Shown here: positions 11,901 to 25,790 of the stretch, one piece after another
How the letters are laid out: each line of letters opens with the position of its first letter
How positions within the stretch are numbered: the stretch's first letter is position 1
Assembly (NCBI RefSeq): GCF_000002995.4
Contig: NW_025062479.1
Span: 8,795,721-8,859,720 of the forward strand
Source of the DNA: Brugia malayi
Lineage: Eukaryota > Nematoda > Chromadorea > Rhabditida > Onchocercidae
DNA: 64,000 nucleotides
Reading direction: 5' to 3'
Notes under the pieces: model-generated
What the model was told of the DNA's origin: nothing
What the model saw: the letters and a program-made list of their open reading frames with translations, nothing else
Database searches by the model: none
Position numbers and translations under genes: made by a program

Positions 11901-14102
11901 ACTTAAAATTTCTGTTGGATCTCTGGAAAACAGTATTTGACTATATTAAAGTTCATAATTATCACAGTAGTAAAAAGACTTGTGTGATGCAGTTCTTCAT
12001 TTTGTAGAATGGATATATGACAAATTCTTCTTTGGACTTTTGGTCTGAATAGGTTATGTGCATACATCTTTCTCCATGCGTATATTCTGTGTGAATGAAT
12101 GCGTGTACTGCACATGTGTTATGCGTATTTTTGAGTTAATTTCATACGGAAATGCAAAATAAACCAAAAAGCACCTCGTACTAAAAGTACCGAGAGATTT
12201 CCTTCGTCCATCGCTGTTTTCATTATGCCTATCTTCAACCACTGCTTCACCCAATAGACTATCCTGTAGAGCTTAAAATCATAAGATGCGTCTTCTCAAA
12301 TTATAGTAATGAAATTTGATCACTGTTATATAATTGATCACTTTTTGATGACGGGATATTTTAAATAAAGCACAAATTAATTTGAAATCTACTGACAGAG
12401 TTGTCAAGTACATTATTGGTTTTACATCTTTGATAAATATGAAATCTTACAGTAAACTGATTTCTACGATTACTTTTGATAAGCTCGATAATAACAGAAT
12501 TGGCAATAGGTACCATGAGAGCAGCGGTTGCTGTGTTTGATATCCACATACTGCAATTTGTTCTTTTCTTTTTTCATTTTTGAAAATCGAAAAGTCAACT
12601 ACATAAATACTAGAAGCTTTTCACTACAATTGCACCTATTAGGAAATATAAATCACCTTAAAAATGCAGTTACCAACATGAAACCAAGCATAATCCTGAA
12701 AATGAAACATTGCCATTGATTTTATTTTAAAAAATTGCTGAAGTAATGGAAATCCATGTGTAAACCTTTTATCATCATATCAATTTGGTAAATGACCTTT
12801 TTAAAACCATTAATCCACCAAGAAGAAATCAAAGAATTTCAAAATAGAAATTCATTCTTTTTTTTTCATGCTGAAAAAATCTGCAAAATCTAATAACAAA
12901 CGGAAAGACCATAAAGTACAATATGAAATAGTAACCAGCATGGTTGGGGTGGAACAATAGTTAACACGAATAAGGCGACACGATTGTGTAATTTGCATTT
13001 TTGAACAGCTACAGCTACCATTAATCCACCAATAAATAAAAAACTTATATCCTAAAAATTACACAAGCGTCAAAAATGTCAAAATCTTCAACTTTTTATA
13101 AACATTTTAAAAATTAACAAAATTTTATGGAATCTCGTTATGGTCTTTTGTTCATAAAAATATAGTAAAAACTAATAAAAGAAATGATAATAAAGCTCAC
13201 AGGTAGATACATTTGAGCAACATCATCCGATGCCATTAAGCCTAGCAAAGGATAAAGTACCATTGGTAGTAAAGCAGTTACTGCTAACGGTATTACCTCC
13301 ATAACCCAGTAAACAGCCATTATCCCAACACAGTAACCACATCTTGCTTCGTTCTATAATTACTAATTATGTTAGTGATATTAGTTGAATTGTATCACAA
13401 TTGAAATTAACCGTTGCTTATCTGTTTCTTACATTCTAGTTTGGCAATAATATAGAAGTTGACACATTAGGACTTTGAAAATTTTCATTTTTTTTTCCAG
13501 AATATTTCCGATATATACATTTTTTTTTATTCTCAAATATACTTTACAATTTCTAAACAACTATATAATGTGAATGGAAATATAATGGACATAATGTAAT
13601 AATGGAAACACGTGAATATAATGGACAATATATTTAGTGTCTGTTGTTGAATTTGGAAAGGAGAATTCTATACTCCTAGTGATGAATATGTAAAGAGATC
13701 TACCAAAAATATTTAAAATTTTTACCAATTTTTACTTCTTTCACTTATCTGTAAAATATTAAAACTTTCAAGAACAACGAGATACGTAGTTAGAAATTTT
13801 TACCTGACTTTGTGGGAAAGAAAACAGGATTGGTAACAAAATTATGGGCGTTAATGTAAATGCCAAATGAGTACGCATTCTCCATATTACTGATAGTGTT
13901 GACGGCCTAAAATCTCCTTTTTACCACTGAATGAAAAACTGGATAGTTTTAGAGCCTTTAATTTTTTTTTGATTTTTAGGTAATGTCAAGTTTTGATCGA
14001 TAAATTTCAAATGAACTAAAAAATACAAAAATAAAATAGAAAAATTAAAAAGCTTACTTTCTTGGCTGATGATATCTTATAGGCGATTTTATCACTGGCA
14101 TT
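8911..14102 (-). CDS. SLC13 family sodium/dicarboxylate cotransporter
   Basis: Sixteen exons (minus): 14102-14059, 13906-13804, 13353-13201, 13051-12936, 12695-12657, 12550-12451, 12263-12175, 11922-11779, 11622-11492, 11310-11148, 11004-10910, 10822-10710, 9868-9629, 9500-9441, 9362-9292, 9019-8911. Every junction keeps frame; 589 aa, a normal family length. It should import Krebs-cycle intermediates with Na+ at the plasma membrane, as C. elegans NAC/INDY proteins do. Both Na+-binding SNT motifs are present ([16 protein letters not shown] near residue 155; [13 protein letters not shown] near 465), as are [30 protein letters not shown] and the signature [15 protein letters not shown]. The last exon encodes [11 protein letters not shown], the conserved Phe-Pro-x-Trp-Ala end, and closes with an N-T-A sequon near the C-terminus. 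The exon ending at 11148 needs a GC donor. A long charged loop (exons 12263-12175) precedes [13 protein letters not shown]. Appears functional. Confidence 0.95.
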
Positions 14103-17100
14103 TTTATCGTTAGTCTTCAATGTCTTTCAAAGATATATTGGTATTATTGAAATTTGAATAGCTTAAAGTCTTGCTATGAATTAATTTCAGCAATGGTATA
14201 CGTTGGAATCCTCACAAGAAGAGTGTTACTACTACACTTTTATTATTTCCAAATTCAATTTTGATAAAAATGAACAGATAATAACAAATAAATGAGTGAA
14301 AAATTAAGATTAATAACACTGTAGAATCCGTCCAGCTGCATCTTTCGATTTTGATTTGACAATGTATAAATTAGACAGAGTCTTGAAGCATCTTCCTAAG
14401 GTAGGTCTATGATGCATGACGCTAATGTAAATTCCTCGCTAGTAGTAGGTCGTATTACTTAATCTTAGTCAGTGAATAAATAGATATAACTTCGGTATTT
14501 CCTAATATTACAAGATTAATGGTCGAGTAACACCTTCTGAATTTCAGGAATAGTTGTTCGTCATTGACCTACATTACGATGAAATACCTATAGGAATACT
14601 TAGGATTGAGAAGTGATCATTTTCGAGGTACATTAACGCTGCATGTCAACTTCTTTAGAAGTAGAAAATCCTTAATGGAAAAAAAAATAACCACTAATTA
14701 AGTTTTTTCATCATGACAACTATTTTTTAACTTGGCTAATATTTATGGATGTTCTTTAAAATGATTTTTACAGGGGATATTGTAAGTAATTGATAATTTG
14801 TTTATCATTAAGTCTTATAATAATTTGAACCGGTATTTTCGAAAACTAGAGAAAAAATAATAACTGCAACAAATGGAATAGTCTTAAACTCACTTTCTTT
14901 ATGTCAAAATATATAAAACTTAAAATTCAAATTGTTCTTATCGAGACATAACCTCACAACTTAGTGCGTGCTGTATGGCCATAAACATAAAAATGCAAAC
15001 GCTTCAAATGCCAAGTTTTCTAGCGTTTACTTAGCAGTTTCTAGCGCTATTTCAAATCATAATATAATTTTGTCAAGTTCCACAATATTTAATGAATTGA
15101 AAATTTACAAAAATTTGAATTTAAATTCAGTTCAATTTACGTTTTGTCGTGTTCTTATTATTTGTAAATGACAAATAAAATAAGTTTTTAGCTGAAAGAA
15201 AAGTTACATTGGATGCCATTCATGAATCATTCTTGAACAAATCTTAAAGGAAAACAAATCCAGAAGAGCTGAAAAACTTGAAGAATTCGCTTTTAATGTA
15301 CACTGGAATTAGCATCATTAAGAATATTTACTCTACTTTGTTTAAAAATTAAACTTTGACCATTAATTTTTACTTTATTTCAATGCTTAAGGTAACTTTT
15401 CTATCAGTCTAATTTTTCTATCAGTCCAATGTGTGGAATAAAAGAAAAGAAGTGTTTTCAAACATGGATTGAAACTTTTCATGTTGTACCCAAAGTTGAA
15501 CTGAAAATTACGAATAAAAAGTTATGAGTAATTTATTCTACTTGTACTTACTCAACAACTGATAAAATTAGTTAATATAACACCGCAACAAATTACTTTT
15601 CAATAAAAATTACTTTCAATAGTCGCCAAACATAAAACATAAGAATTGAAATGAGATGTTTTTGATTTAACGGAAGAAAAATTCGTTCTTTAAATTTTTA
15701 ATGTAATTTTACAAATTTTCACCATAAGGATGCAAACCTGGCAAAACTATGATAACGAAAAAAGCTAAATAAAATTCGAAGACTAATGATAAAAAGATTG
15801 AAATTATAAATGTTTTGATAAAACTGAATGACAGACGCGATGTGAAAAATTACTAACCGATCAATGGTGTAGAAGGGTTCATGCTACCACTGTACCCATT
15901 TTTTTTTCAATTTTCATTAGTACACTCCTATAATAAATTATTATTACTGCTATTGATTGTTCAATAGACTGCACGTGGTTGCGGGGATCCCATCAATATG
16001 ACTAGTCTGAAATCAATCATTTCGAATGAAGATTAGCAGAAAATATATAAGAAATGTAGGAATTATTCCTTTTAGCAATTTATAAGTCGATAGAGTCAAA
16101 AAAAAAAATTTATATCACTGATTATTGAATTTTGATACTGCATTATCCCTTCTAGCGACGTATTTTGTACTGACGAAAGTTCTTGACAATAATGGCTGAC
16201 TCTATTCAAAAATAATTATCTAAAACTTTGATAATCGCAAATCATGCAATTCAACTTTTTCATTTTGGCTAAATACTTTAATCATTTAACTTTAGTTATT
16301 TGTCGTAATAATTATCAAAAATTATAATGTGATCAAGTGATTATGAAATTGCTATTCATAAATATTTGAAATAAGCTATCAATATAAGATTATATAATAG
16401 TGTAAGATTTAGTCCTACTTTTTGTTTCGTTTATTTGCCTAATTTTTGATTGCTAGGTCATTCTCATATGTTTTATTCATTGCTCTCAAAATTTCCAATA
16501 AAAGAAAAAATTTTTCTCGCAATTAATTTCTTATTATCAATTTTAAATAGAAATAGATGAAGTGCCCTTTATCTGATGTTTTGCATCAACTTTCTATGAC
16601 AGGGAATGCGCAGTACTACAGCAGAAACTTATTTTATCAATAATTTGCAGGCAAAAATAGTAACGACGTAATATATCCATTCATTCACTTTATCAAGAGA
16701 GCATTGTAAAAAACATTTTAAATTATAAGAATAATGCAAGGAGAAAATAGATGCACGTGGAAAAACGATTTTTTAAGTTTTATCACACTATTTTGAATAG
16801 AATCTAAAATTTTAACAAAGCTTTGCAAGTTAAAATTTTTGATGTCAAGTGATTTTGGAAATAAAGCTGAAAGAAAAAGCATATTAAAACAGTATAATCA
16901 AAAATGACGAGGAATAATGGTAGTTGAAGAAGAATATCATGTGAATCCTTAAAGCTAATTAAGCGTAGCAGTGTCATAGCTGTAGTCTAAACACATTAAG
17001 TAGTTATCAATAGAATATTACTTTTAATGTTTATTTTTTTATCAGGTTGCGCTGCGTCAATCTTAAATTTATTTCAATCAACATAAAGTAATACTATTAT

Positions 17101-19662
17101 CATGGAAGTTGTCTACTTAGGACAAAAAATTTTGCAGATTCATAAAAAATTTTTTAAATCATTGAAAAATTTATGATTAATCGTTTGGTCATGTAACCAA
17201 AGGTATCACAACTATAAGCAAATTTTAAAAAAGTATTCTATTTCGAGAACCTGATTGTGCGCTCTGAAATCATTTGGTATCTTCTATCATTTCGTTTTTT
17301 TTTTACTTTTAATTTATTACGAAATACAGTTGTGAAAACTTCATCAATCATTGCCATAGGAACACTGCATTTTTATCTTGACAACTTGAACAATATTTCT
17401 ATTTTTTTTTCTCCTTGGGATATTGATGATATCGTAAAGTATGAAATTTGTTCAGATTACCTCACACATGATAACAAGTTAAGCAGTTCAGTAAGCTATA
17501 TATGACATGAATGCAAACATAAATATGTGCTTGTGATCCTTCAGAGAAAATAAAACATTCGAGTGTCGATATATGAAATTTTAACAAAGCGCAATTAGTT
17601 TCAGATAAATAAAAAAATAGTTCAAAATCTTATTGATATGAGTTTTCTAATTGTAAGTTAAATGAATTTGGATATCAATCTCTCAGAGTGAATTTACAGT
17701 ATTAACTATTTCAGAATTTATTTCAGTTTTCTTGATAAAATAAGTACATACCATCCATACATTAAATGTATGATATATGAAACTTCAACAAAGCGCAATT
17801 AGTCTCAGATAAATGAATTGCAGCAATTTAATCTATAATAAGTTGATAAAAGCTAAATGAACAGTTTTGATCAACGAAGCCGACAACATCATTTACATGG
17901 CACTAATTTGATTGCTGCATTTCATAAACTTTTTAATTTTTAGAGATGACTGTGTCATCAGTTAATAAAAACAGTCAATTTACATATGTTGGTTTGTAGT
18001 TTCATTAGGTTTTATAGAAAGCTATTCATTGTCAGCTCTTTTGATCCACTATAAGATCACTTTAAGTTACACATCTATTTCATCTTATACCAATTCATCT
18101 TCCAGTTTTTCATATCAGTGAAGAATGTTTTTCATAGCTTCATTTTACCGTAACACAATACAAAGTGCAATTTAGCTGTAATCGTTATTATGGCGCATTA
18201 GTCAACTCTTTTGTTCTATCCATTTCAATTTAACAATTAAACAAAAATGATTTTTTTTAAAAACGGATACATGTGTTTTAAACAAAAAAAAAAAAAAAAA
18301 AAAAAACAGCAGAGGGGACGAGAGCGCAGAGAAATTGAATACTTGAACAACGGGACAAAATTTAGCGAGTGTTGATTTCAATAATTTTTATTAAGAAAAT
18401 GAAATGAAAAACGATTTGTTTCCTTGTAAATATAAAAGTGCTTCAAAGCATATTTATGCTTAATCATCAAAGCACAAGATTATATTTAACATTATTAATC
18501 ATTGATTGATCCGGTGTGATTTTCAGTTGATGTAAAATAATTTAAATATGAAATAAGCATTAATAACTCATCATATACTATTATCTATATCCTAAAAGAG
18601 CGAGAGCGATACAATGACCCTAATTCACTGTTCATGTGACCACAAATTGACGAAGTTTCTACAGTAGCAATTGATAACAAGGATCAAAAATTTAAACTGA
18701 CCCGATGGAACTGGCAAATATTTCCAGAGAAACGAATTATATTTTCTAACTAAAAGTCTATTTAGTAAAACTTCTATGATAAGTTATAATTATCGATTTC
18801 GATGACTTTCCGTTTTTTTTTTCTTTTTTTTTTTTTTTTTTTTTTTTGATACTCTTTTTGCTGCCTACAAGTTTCATTTAGTTTCTTCGTTGATTTCTTT
18901 TAGTGATGAGGATATCCTGATTTCTCTAGCAACATTCCATTTCATGAATCTCGTGGTATACCAACTTCACTTTTTTTCTTGTTTCAGTAACGAAGAAAAA
19001 GTTTTTTTCGGAAAAAATGGTGAACTATAAAATCCGTGATTTTATGCCATCTTTGTGAGGATAATTTTCATGATTAACTCATTAAAAAGCATTATTGCAA
19101 TCAGAAGGCTTAAAATTAAGTGAAATCACAATTATAATCAACAAAAGTAGTAGAATTAAAGCTAATTATTATCATAATTTGATGAAATTTGTTCAAAAAA
19201 AGCTAATTTCCTTAAATAATTTTTCTCATAATGCATACGCATATGATGAACAATAGACATTTTTAGATAAAGAACAGTTTGAAAATGGAACTGAAATTAT
19301 AGAAAAAAATATTTGAAATTAATTGAAAATAACAATAATTCGTATGACTCAACGTATTCAAATCTATTAATATTAATTTAACTACATGCATGGAAATATT
19401 TTTTTAATTGTCAAAAGAAATATATATATCTATACGCAAATCATAAATTTTCACCTGCTCCATTTATTTTACAAATCTAATTGCTAACTATCAATGATTG
19501 CAGATTATCAGTAATTGGAAGACTACATTATAAAAGAACCCGTAAAAATAATTCAAGTTTACAGTAAAGAGAAGTGTTCAACGAATTTTTGAAATGTAGG
19601 ATTAAATTTCAACCCTAAATCAAAGTTCTGAAAATTGTTATAGAATTAATATCTTAACAATG
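14103..19662. other. 5.5-kb intergenic region, no gene seen
   Basis: AT-rich DNA with long A or T runs (18283-18305, about 18818-18847) and one pair of direct repeats (17565-17815). No frame longer than about 80 codons shows splice support or recognisable homology. It should contain the promoter of the SLC13 gene and the 3' flank of the patched-related gene. Confidence 0.55.
17565..17815. repeat. pair of ~45-bp direct repeats
   Basis: ATATATGAAAyTTyAACAAAGCGCAATTAGTyTCAGATAAAT-type sequence occurs at about 17567-17611 and again at about 17771-17815, with a few substitutions, 204 bp apart. Confidence 0.8.
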
Positions 19663-22600
19663 CTACAACTTTTTGCTACAAAGAAAAGGTGACAAAGGGA
19701 AAAAACTAAGAGTAATTGGGATAAACAGTAATCCATGTAATAATCCAATGACCATTGTAAGCCAAATTGTCTTAAAAAATGTTAAAATAATATATGCATT
19801 GACCGTATAGAGGACAGATACACCAGCGATTGTTGATGCTGCACCCTAAAACTTAAGATTATAATTAGAAGAAAATATAATCTTTAGCTATAAGTTTGTT
19901 ATATCTATTCACAGTGAGTATTCCCGTACTAACTGTCCTAAAATATGACCCTTCTAACTCATCAGTATGTTATGAATATAAAACAGGAATTAAAAACCTG
20001 AAAAATGGGCCATCCAAGTGATTCGAGAGCATGAATAACTCGTTCTCTTGATGAGCCAGTTGCCATAACAAATGCATATGTGATATGAGATGATAAATCA
20101 ACAGCGAAACCAATACTCATAATGATGGAAATCATTGATACGGCATCCAAATGAACACCCCAGAATGTCATATATCCAAATATACCCGTATTAATTGATA
20201 TTATAGAGATGATTATTAAAGCACCTGAAGACTTGTGCATTTTAAAAATTCGATCATCAATTTAGCAAATAAAAAATATGAATTTTAATGACGGAATCCA
20301 TTTTGAATTCAACATAATTTCGACAGTGCAATTTGCAATTTGAAACTTAATTTTTTTAAGTTAAGAACTTACATGGAGCTAGACTAGGTACTAATGTTAC
20401 AGCCACAGTAGCCATACAGATTAGCGATATAATGATACTGCGAATAGTTGATGGGACAATAATTATATATTGATCAGCAAACGGAAACGTTTCATGAAAT
20501 ACTTCGATTTTAAATGGTTGCCGATCAGCTATTTCACGTAATTTTTGAGCGGCATTTTTGTGCTGATTTGCGCTAACAGTGTTTTGCATTGCTACCTGCA
20601 AATTCATTACATCAACAAGAGATTGCTCAAATTATCAATTTCAAGAAATAATAATCATAAAATAAAAATGAAAGTAAAGTTGTCAATTTCACTATTTCTG
20701 TCATTTTTAGTGAAAGCAAGAGAAATTTAAAAAGTTTTAAAGGAACCTGAAATCGAAATGCTTGAAAAGTACCATTCTCGTTAAAGTGGATATCTGTTGC
20801 CCACTGATTACTTCCTCCAGTATATTTTAACCAACTTAGCAATTTTGTGTTCCAAATCCTAAAAAGAGTACTATAACAGTAAATGCTCAACTTTTTATTT
20901 TAGGTGTTTTTAAAATTGTAAACATTTAGTTGAATTTTAAAAAAACTACGCGTTTTTTTTATATGGTAAACATGATTGATAGACTTTTTTATTTTAACTT
21001 TAAAATTTCAAAATTCCAATTTCGGAAATAAAGAGACGGGTCAGGTATTAAAAAGGAAACCAAATGTAAAAGTGCGTCTGGGCATAAACAAAAATTACAT
21101 TATCATAACTGAAATCTGTTAAACCTAACTAACCGTTCCGTATTTTCCAGTTCAGCGTTGACTTCATCAAGGTAATTTAAATATTCTAGAAAGAAAAAAA
21201 TTGTTCCATCTCTACCTAATGTGTATTCCGTATTCTCAAATGCTTGTACTACAGCCATCATTTTTTCTCTGAAAAATTTTTACTATTGTATATTTTTTCA
21301 TTACTTAAGTTTCAAAACTTTAAGCGATAAGTAATCATTCTAGAAATATTTCTAAACAATCCAATTCTTAAAGCAAAATTCAAAAAATAAAAAAAGAATA
21401 AAAAATTTGCAAAATAATTCATTTTTGATATCACTGGATGATTTTCCGGAAAGTAGGTGTAGCTGACAGGAGTTGCTGACCAAAATGAACAAGCTATATT
21501 GATGATTTATTTGTAATTTCAGAACTACCTTTGAATAGGATCAGTAAGATTTGGAGGATGTAGTACAGCAACATGAAGTTGAGTACCTCGTACCCAGAAA
21601 TTTTTCAAATCTGCGAAATAATGAGAGGTGTAATGATTATTTGTAACCAAATTCTCTGGTTCCAATCCTTCCTATAATTTCAAAATTCACTAAATATTCC
21701 TGTTTCAAAAGCTTTTAACGGAAAATTTATAACAAATGTTATAGTGAAATTATGAGAAAATTTCAAAATATTACCGAATAATTCAAACATCCGATCACAG
21801 CAACAGCAATATATATAAAATAGAAGATGTATGTTAAAATAGCACATTCTTTGCGCAGTATAAACTGAGCATAAATATGACCAAAGAAATATTGTGTCCA
21901 CGTATTCTTTTTCTTCTCGATTGGTTGAGTTTTTAACTGAGATATTGTTGTGATACACAGTCCTGAAATCTACACGCAAAATACATTAACAATTTCCATT
22001 TGAATATCTAAAAATTGTAATTCAAGGAAACTTTTGCAATAGATCAGACTTTATATCTAGGAGTGAAAGCTAATTTATAAAGTACTTCAAGTAAACTTTA
22101 AACAGTGTAGTATGGATTCATATCATTTTACAACTACTATTTTGCATATCAGAGTTCATTCCAGCTGTTCTATAACAACTTGTAATTTGTTATCTAAGGA
22201 AAGCTATACTTGTGAAATGTAGTAATGAGTATAAAAACTTAACCTTCAGTGATGCAGTTGTTATCAGTATCAACCATTTCAGTTGATTTTTGATTACATA
22301 GTTCGTCAACAGCAATAATCAAACTAAGAGTTTTAATGGCAGTTTTCAAAGAACTGCCATTTGACTGAGTGCTGATACCAGAGCGATATGATATATCAGA
22401 TCCGCTAAATAAGTTCAAAAGTGATTCCGAATATAATCATAAAGGTCAAAAATAAAATAAAGTGGAAAAGTGGAACCTGTCAGTTGACGAACACTGCAAA
22501 CTATTATCATAGTCATTCCTTGAATTACAGAATCGAGCACTGTTAATCATTTCTTTTTTGACGCATTTTTCGTCAGCTTTATAGAAAAGTAGGCAGTGTC

Positions 22601-25600
22601 GTTGATTCATTTCCACAGAACCCATTATGGCAAGAAATGCCATAAAAAATGTAAACTGAAAATCAAATTTTAATTGTTTAATTGCAAGGCATAATATTTA
22701 CTCAGTGGAAATTTTAAAAAAAGGAATGAAACCATTTTCAAATTTTTAATTGAGTTATATCAAATAAATCACTAACTTGATACAAATAGCAAAAGATGAA
22801 TGTAATACAGGCATAGCTGCAGAAGAACTGAATTCCTGGTAATTCGCTATGACAGCCTACGGCAAATGATAATATATCAGTGATATTTGTGATAGATATA
22901 GTGACCCCTGCATGAGCCATCATATTACTCATTCTGAAAGCAGGTCTTTTCAACTTTAATTTTAGCTCATCAAAAGGTAGTCAAATGAAAAAAAAAAAAA
23001 GCATAGATCGACAATTAATCGCCACTACTGCTACAGTTGTATGGTCAATATATCTAATAATGGACAATGACACACCACATTTAATCAATGAAATATGTTA
23101 GCAGACCGAATTACAACAATGTTTTCTTAACTTGCATAAACACTCAAAAAAATACTGAGACAGTTCTCACTCTTTGTTATTTCTCTAATGTGAAAGCCGA
23201 ATAAAAGCAAGCTGCTAAGTGCATATAAAAATATAGAAATAGTTTAACCTTTTTGATACAGTATCTGTCTGGTCTGTTTGATTCCAACAAGCATTCATTA
23301 CAAACATATCATCCACTCCAATTGCTACAATTTATTCATTTAAACAAAAATAATCTAACCAAAGATTGAATTAAAAAATCATTAGAGTGATAACCTTTTG
23401 TAAGCATACTTTTTGAAAATTATTGCTCGATAGTAAAGTGCTTGACGGTAATTTAGCCCAATATAAAGTGGTGTTTTTTTTTGTCAGGTTAAATTTCATA
23501 AGTTTAATTTATAAACCAAAAAATAAATGAACTTATTTAAAAACCTTCAATTAATTAAATTCTTCCGACACCTTTTTCATTGGTAATTAGAAATGAATCT
23601 GCACTGAATTGCTAACCGATAATAAGGAATGGTATAATTGTGTTGATTACATTGTACGGTATGTTTAACATCAGCGCAAGCCCAAAACCACTGCACATTG
23701 CCAGTAATGTTGTAATAAGTCCTAAAGCATACTCAACTAATTTTCAAACTAAATTAATTTCAATTAAGCAAAGATTTTGCAGCAAAATTAACAAAAGAGA
23801 ATTTTAGAAATATTAACTTCTTAAGTATATTAGTAAGGTAATTTGACTTTACAGTACCTGCACACGCAACATACGGCTTGCTACGAACCCAGTCGATGCT
23901 TGTTCTTGGATGTTTCTTGAGGACGTATGAAAATATGGTAGCATAAATGCAGAGTAACGAGAAGCTAGTAAGGAAATTCCAAGTGAAGTCTTTTGCATTC
24001 TCAGCTAAACCGTCCTATAAAACAGACAATAGTTTTTTTCAGAATGATTTGATTTGAACTTTATTTTAATTTGAATTCCAAAACTTCCTTAATTCCTTAG
24101 TTTGATTAATTAAAAATTCGTCTCACATAAATGAAATTGTTTTACCTGTAATGAATGGTAATGTGAGAATGAAAGTGAAATAATATCACTTTTATAATTA
24201 TGCAATAAGTAATGCTCAACAGCATATGAGAATGCGGTTGAGTAACGACGAACAATATGCGCTTCTTGCTTCAAGAAATAGAAGAGTTGAGTCAGTTTTG
24301 CTGCTTTTATAGTACCATTCGATTCGTTTAAAGTCACATCACTTAGTACTGTTCCCAGATAAACAGGCGTGTCCGAAAATTTGATTTCATTATTCATCAG
24401 AACTTGAAACTTTCAGAAAATCATTTTTAAATCCTAAAATAACTTTGACTGAAGCTAAGTGAATTCATTGTAATTCATCTTTTCTTTCTTATCTAAAATT
24501 TCATTTCCTGAAAAAACTATGATATTTTCTAATGTTTTCAAAGGAAACATGAATATTTTGTTTGAAATTAAAATTAACTTAATGATAAGCTTACCTTACT
24601 GCCAGCTCGAGGGTATGTTAATTCCACAAAATTGCCAACTTTCATCCTTTCTTGTAACATCGAAATATGTTCATTTGTTCCACATATCCATTCATAGCTA
24701 AGACATAAATCCTAAATGTACTGAATGTAGATTAAGATTAGTTAGTGAACCAATAATCCATTGATTAGTTAGCTGATAGATAAACTCCTGGGCTGATTAG
24801 CTTATATGATAACTAACTAAAGGTACATAGTAAGTACAAATGATTTCTGACTTTCGATTGTAGCAGAAAATGTACTAACCTGATATGTGAGATTATACTT
24901 GCCATCAGTTGTTGGTATGCTAATATTAAACATAATCCACTGATTCAGTCCTTGTATCTCATCTAATATTTCCTCTCTCAACAAATTTCCTCCATCTTTG
25001 GCTTTTACTAGTACATTTATAAATCGCTTCATTTCAAACGATTTACCCGGCAGAAATTTGTTTTCATTCAATGGCCATAGTGAAGCGAACGTGTCAAATT
25101 CTTGATGCCACCTGCAACTGGTAAACTGCTCTTGTCTTCTTAAATTTGGCAATTTTTAAGAAATGGAATCTACCCAAAAATTAAGTGTATAATTGCGATC
25201 TTATGAGTTTTATACTGTTTTCATTACAGTGAAGTAGAATTTCATTACTGAAATAAAACTATGATCAAGTGAAATCATTTAGGCAAACTAATGTTTGATA
25301 TCATTTTGATGACCATATATATGTCTTGATACACGTCTTGAATTCTACCTATAACTTATATGATAATGAAAGATAATGTAGCTAAACAGCAGGTGCTAAG
25401 CTAATCATTCTACTTATTTTAAAGTGCTTCCAATTCCCTTAATTAGGATTAAAAGAAAATGCTTCATATCGTTGCTCTAATCAATTCAAAGTAGATGACT
25501 ATGTAAATAGATCTTTGGTATTTCATGAAGAATGAATTTAAAATAGTAATAGAAAAATGTGTATGGGAGACTTCCTATATTTTTACCTGGCATATACCGG

Positions 25601-25777
25601 AGTGAAAACATAAAAAGGATCATCAATAGTTAAAGCAGTAAGGCGACAAAAACCAAGTGATAATAATGCAGTTATGATCAATGGAGACATGATTAGGAAC
25701 CATCGCCACTGATAACCAAATTCACCATACCATTGAAAAAATCGACGAAGTTCAGGTTCTACTGATGTTATTCTCAT
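19663..25777 (-). CDS. patched-related (PTR) RND-family protein with sterol-sensing domain
   Basis: Seventeen exons (minus): 25777-25587, 25111-24880, 24711-24595, 24409-24146, 24014-23858, 23721-23617, 23324-23249, 22933-22777, 22655-22477, 22404-22244, 21962-21775, 21671-21529, 21268-21134, 20858-20747, 20595-20373, 20224-19998, 19845-19663. All phases agree; 949 aa. An N-terminal helix (WRWFLIMSPLIITALL) is followed by an extracellular loop, then the SSD helices: FLTSFSLLCIYATIFSYVL, LIIAIGVDDMFVMNACW with the RND-type GxxDD, VTISITNITDILSFAVG, and FTFFMAFLAIMGS. After a second loop comes the second RND bundle, with MSIGFAVDLSSHITYAF, LGWPIFQGAASTIAGV and a C-terminal helix. PTR proteins in C. 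elegans are needed for moulting, cuticle and membrane lipid handling. TTTACAG sits immediately before the ATG, so trans-splicing is likely. No break seen. Confidence 0.95.
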
Positions 25778-25790
25778 CTGTAAATAATAT
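25774..25790 (-). promoter_or_regulatory. probable spliced-leader acceptor at the PTR start codon
   Basis: The minus strand reads ATTATTTACAG directly before ATGAGAATAAC. The acceptor touches the start codon, the arrangement typical of nematode trans-spliced messages. Confidence 0.5.
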
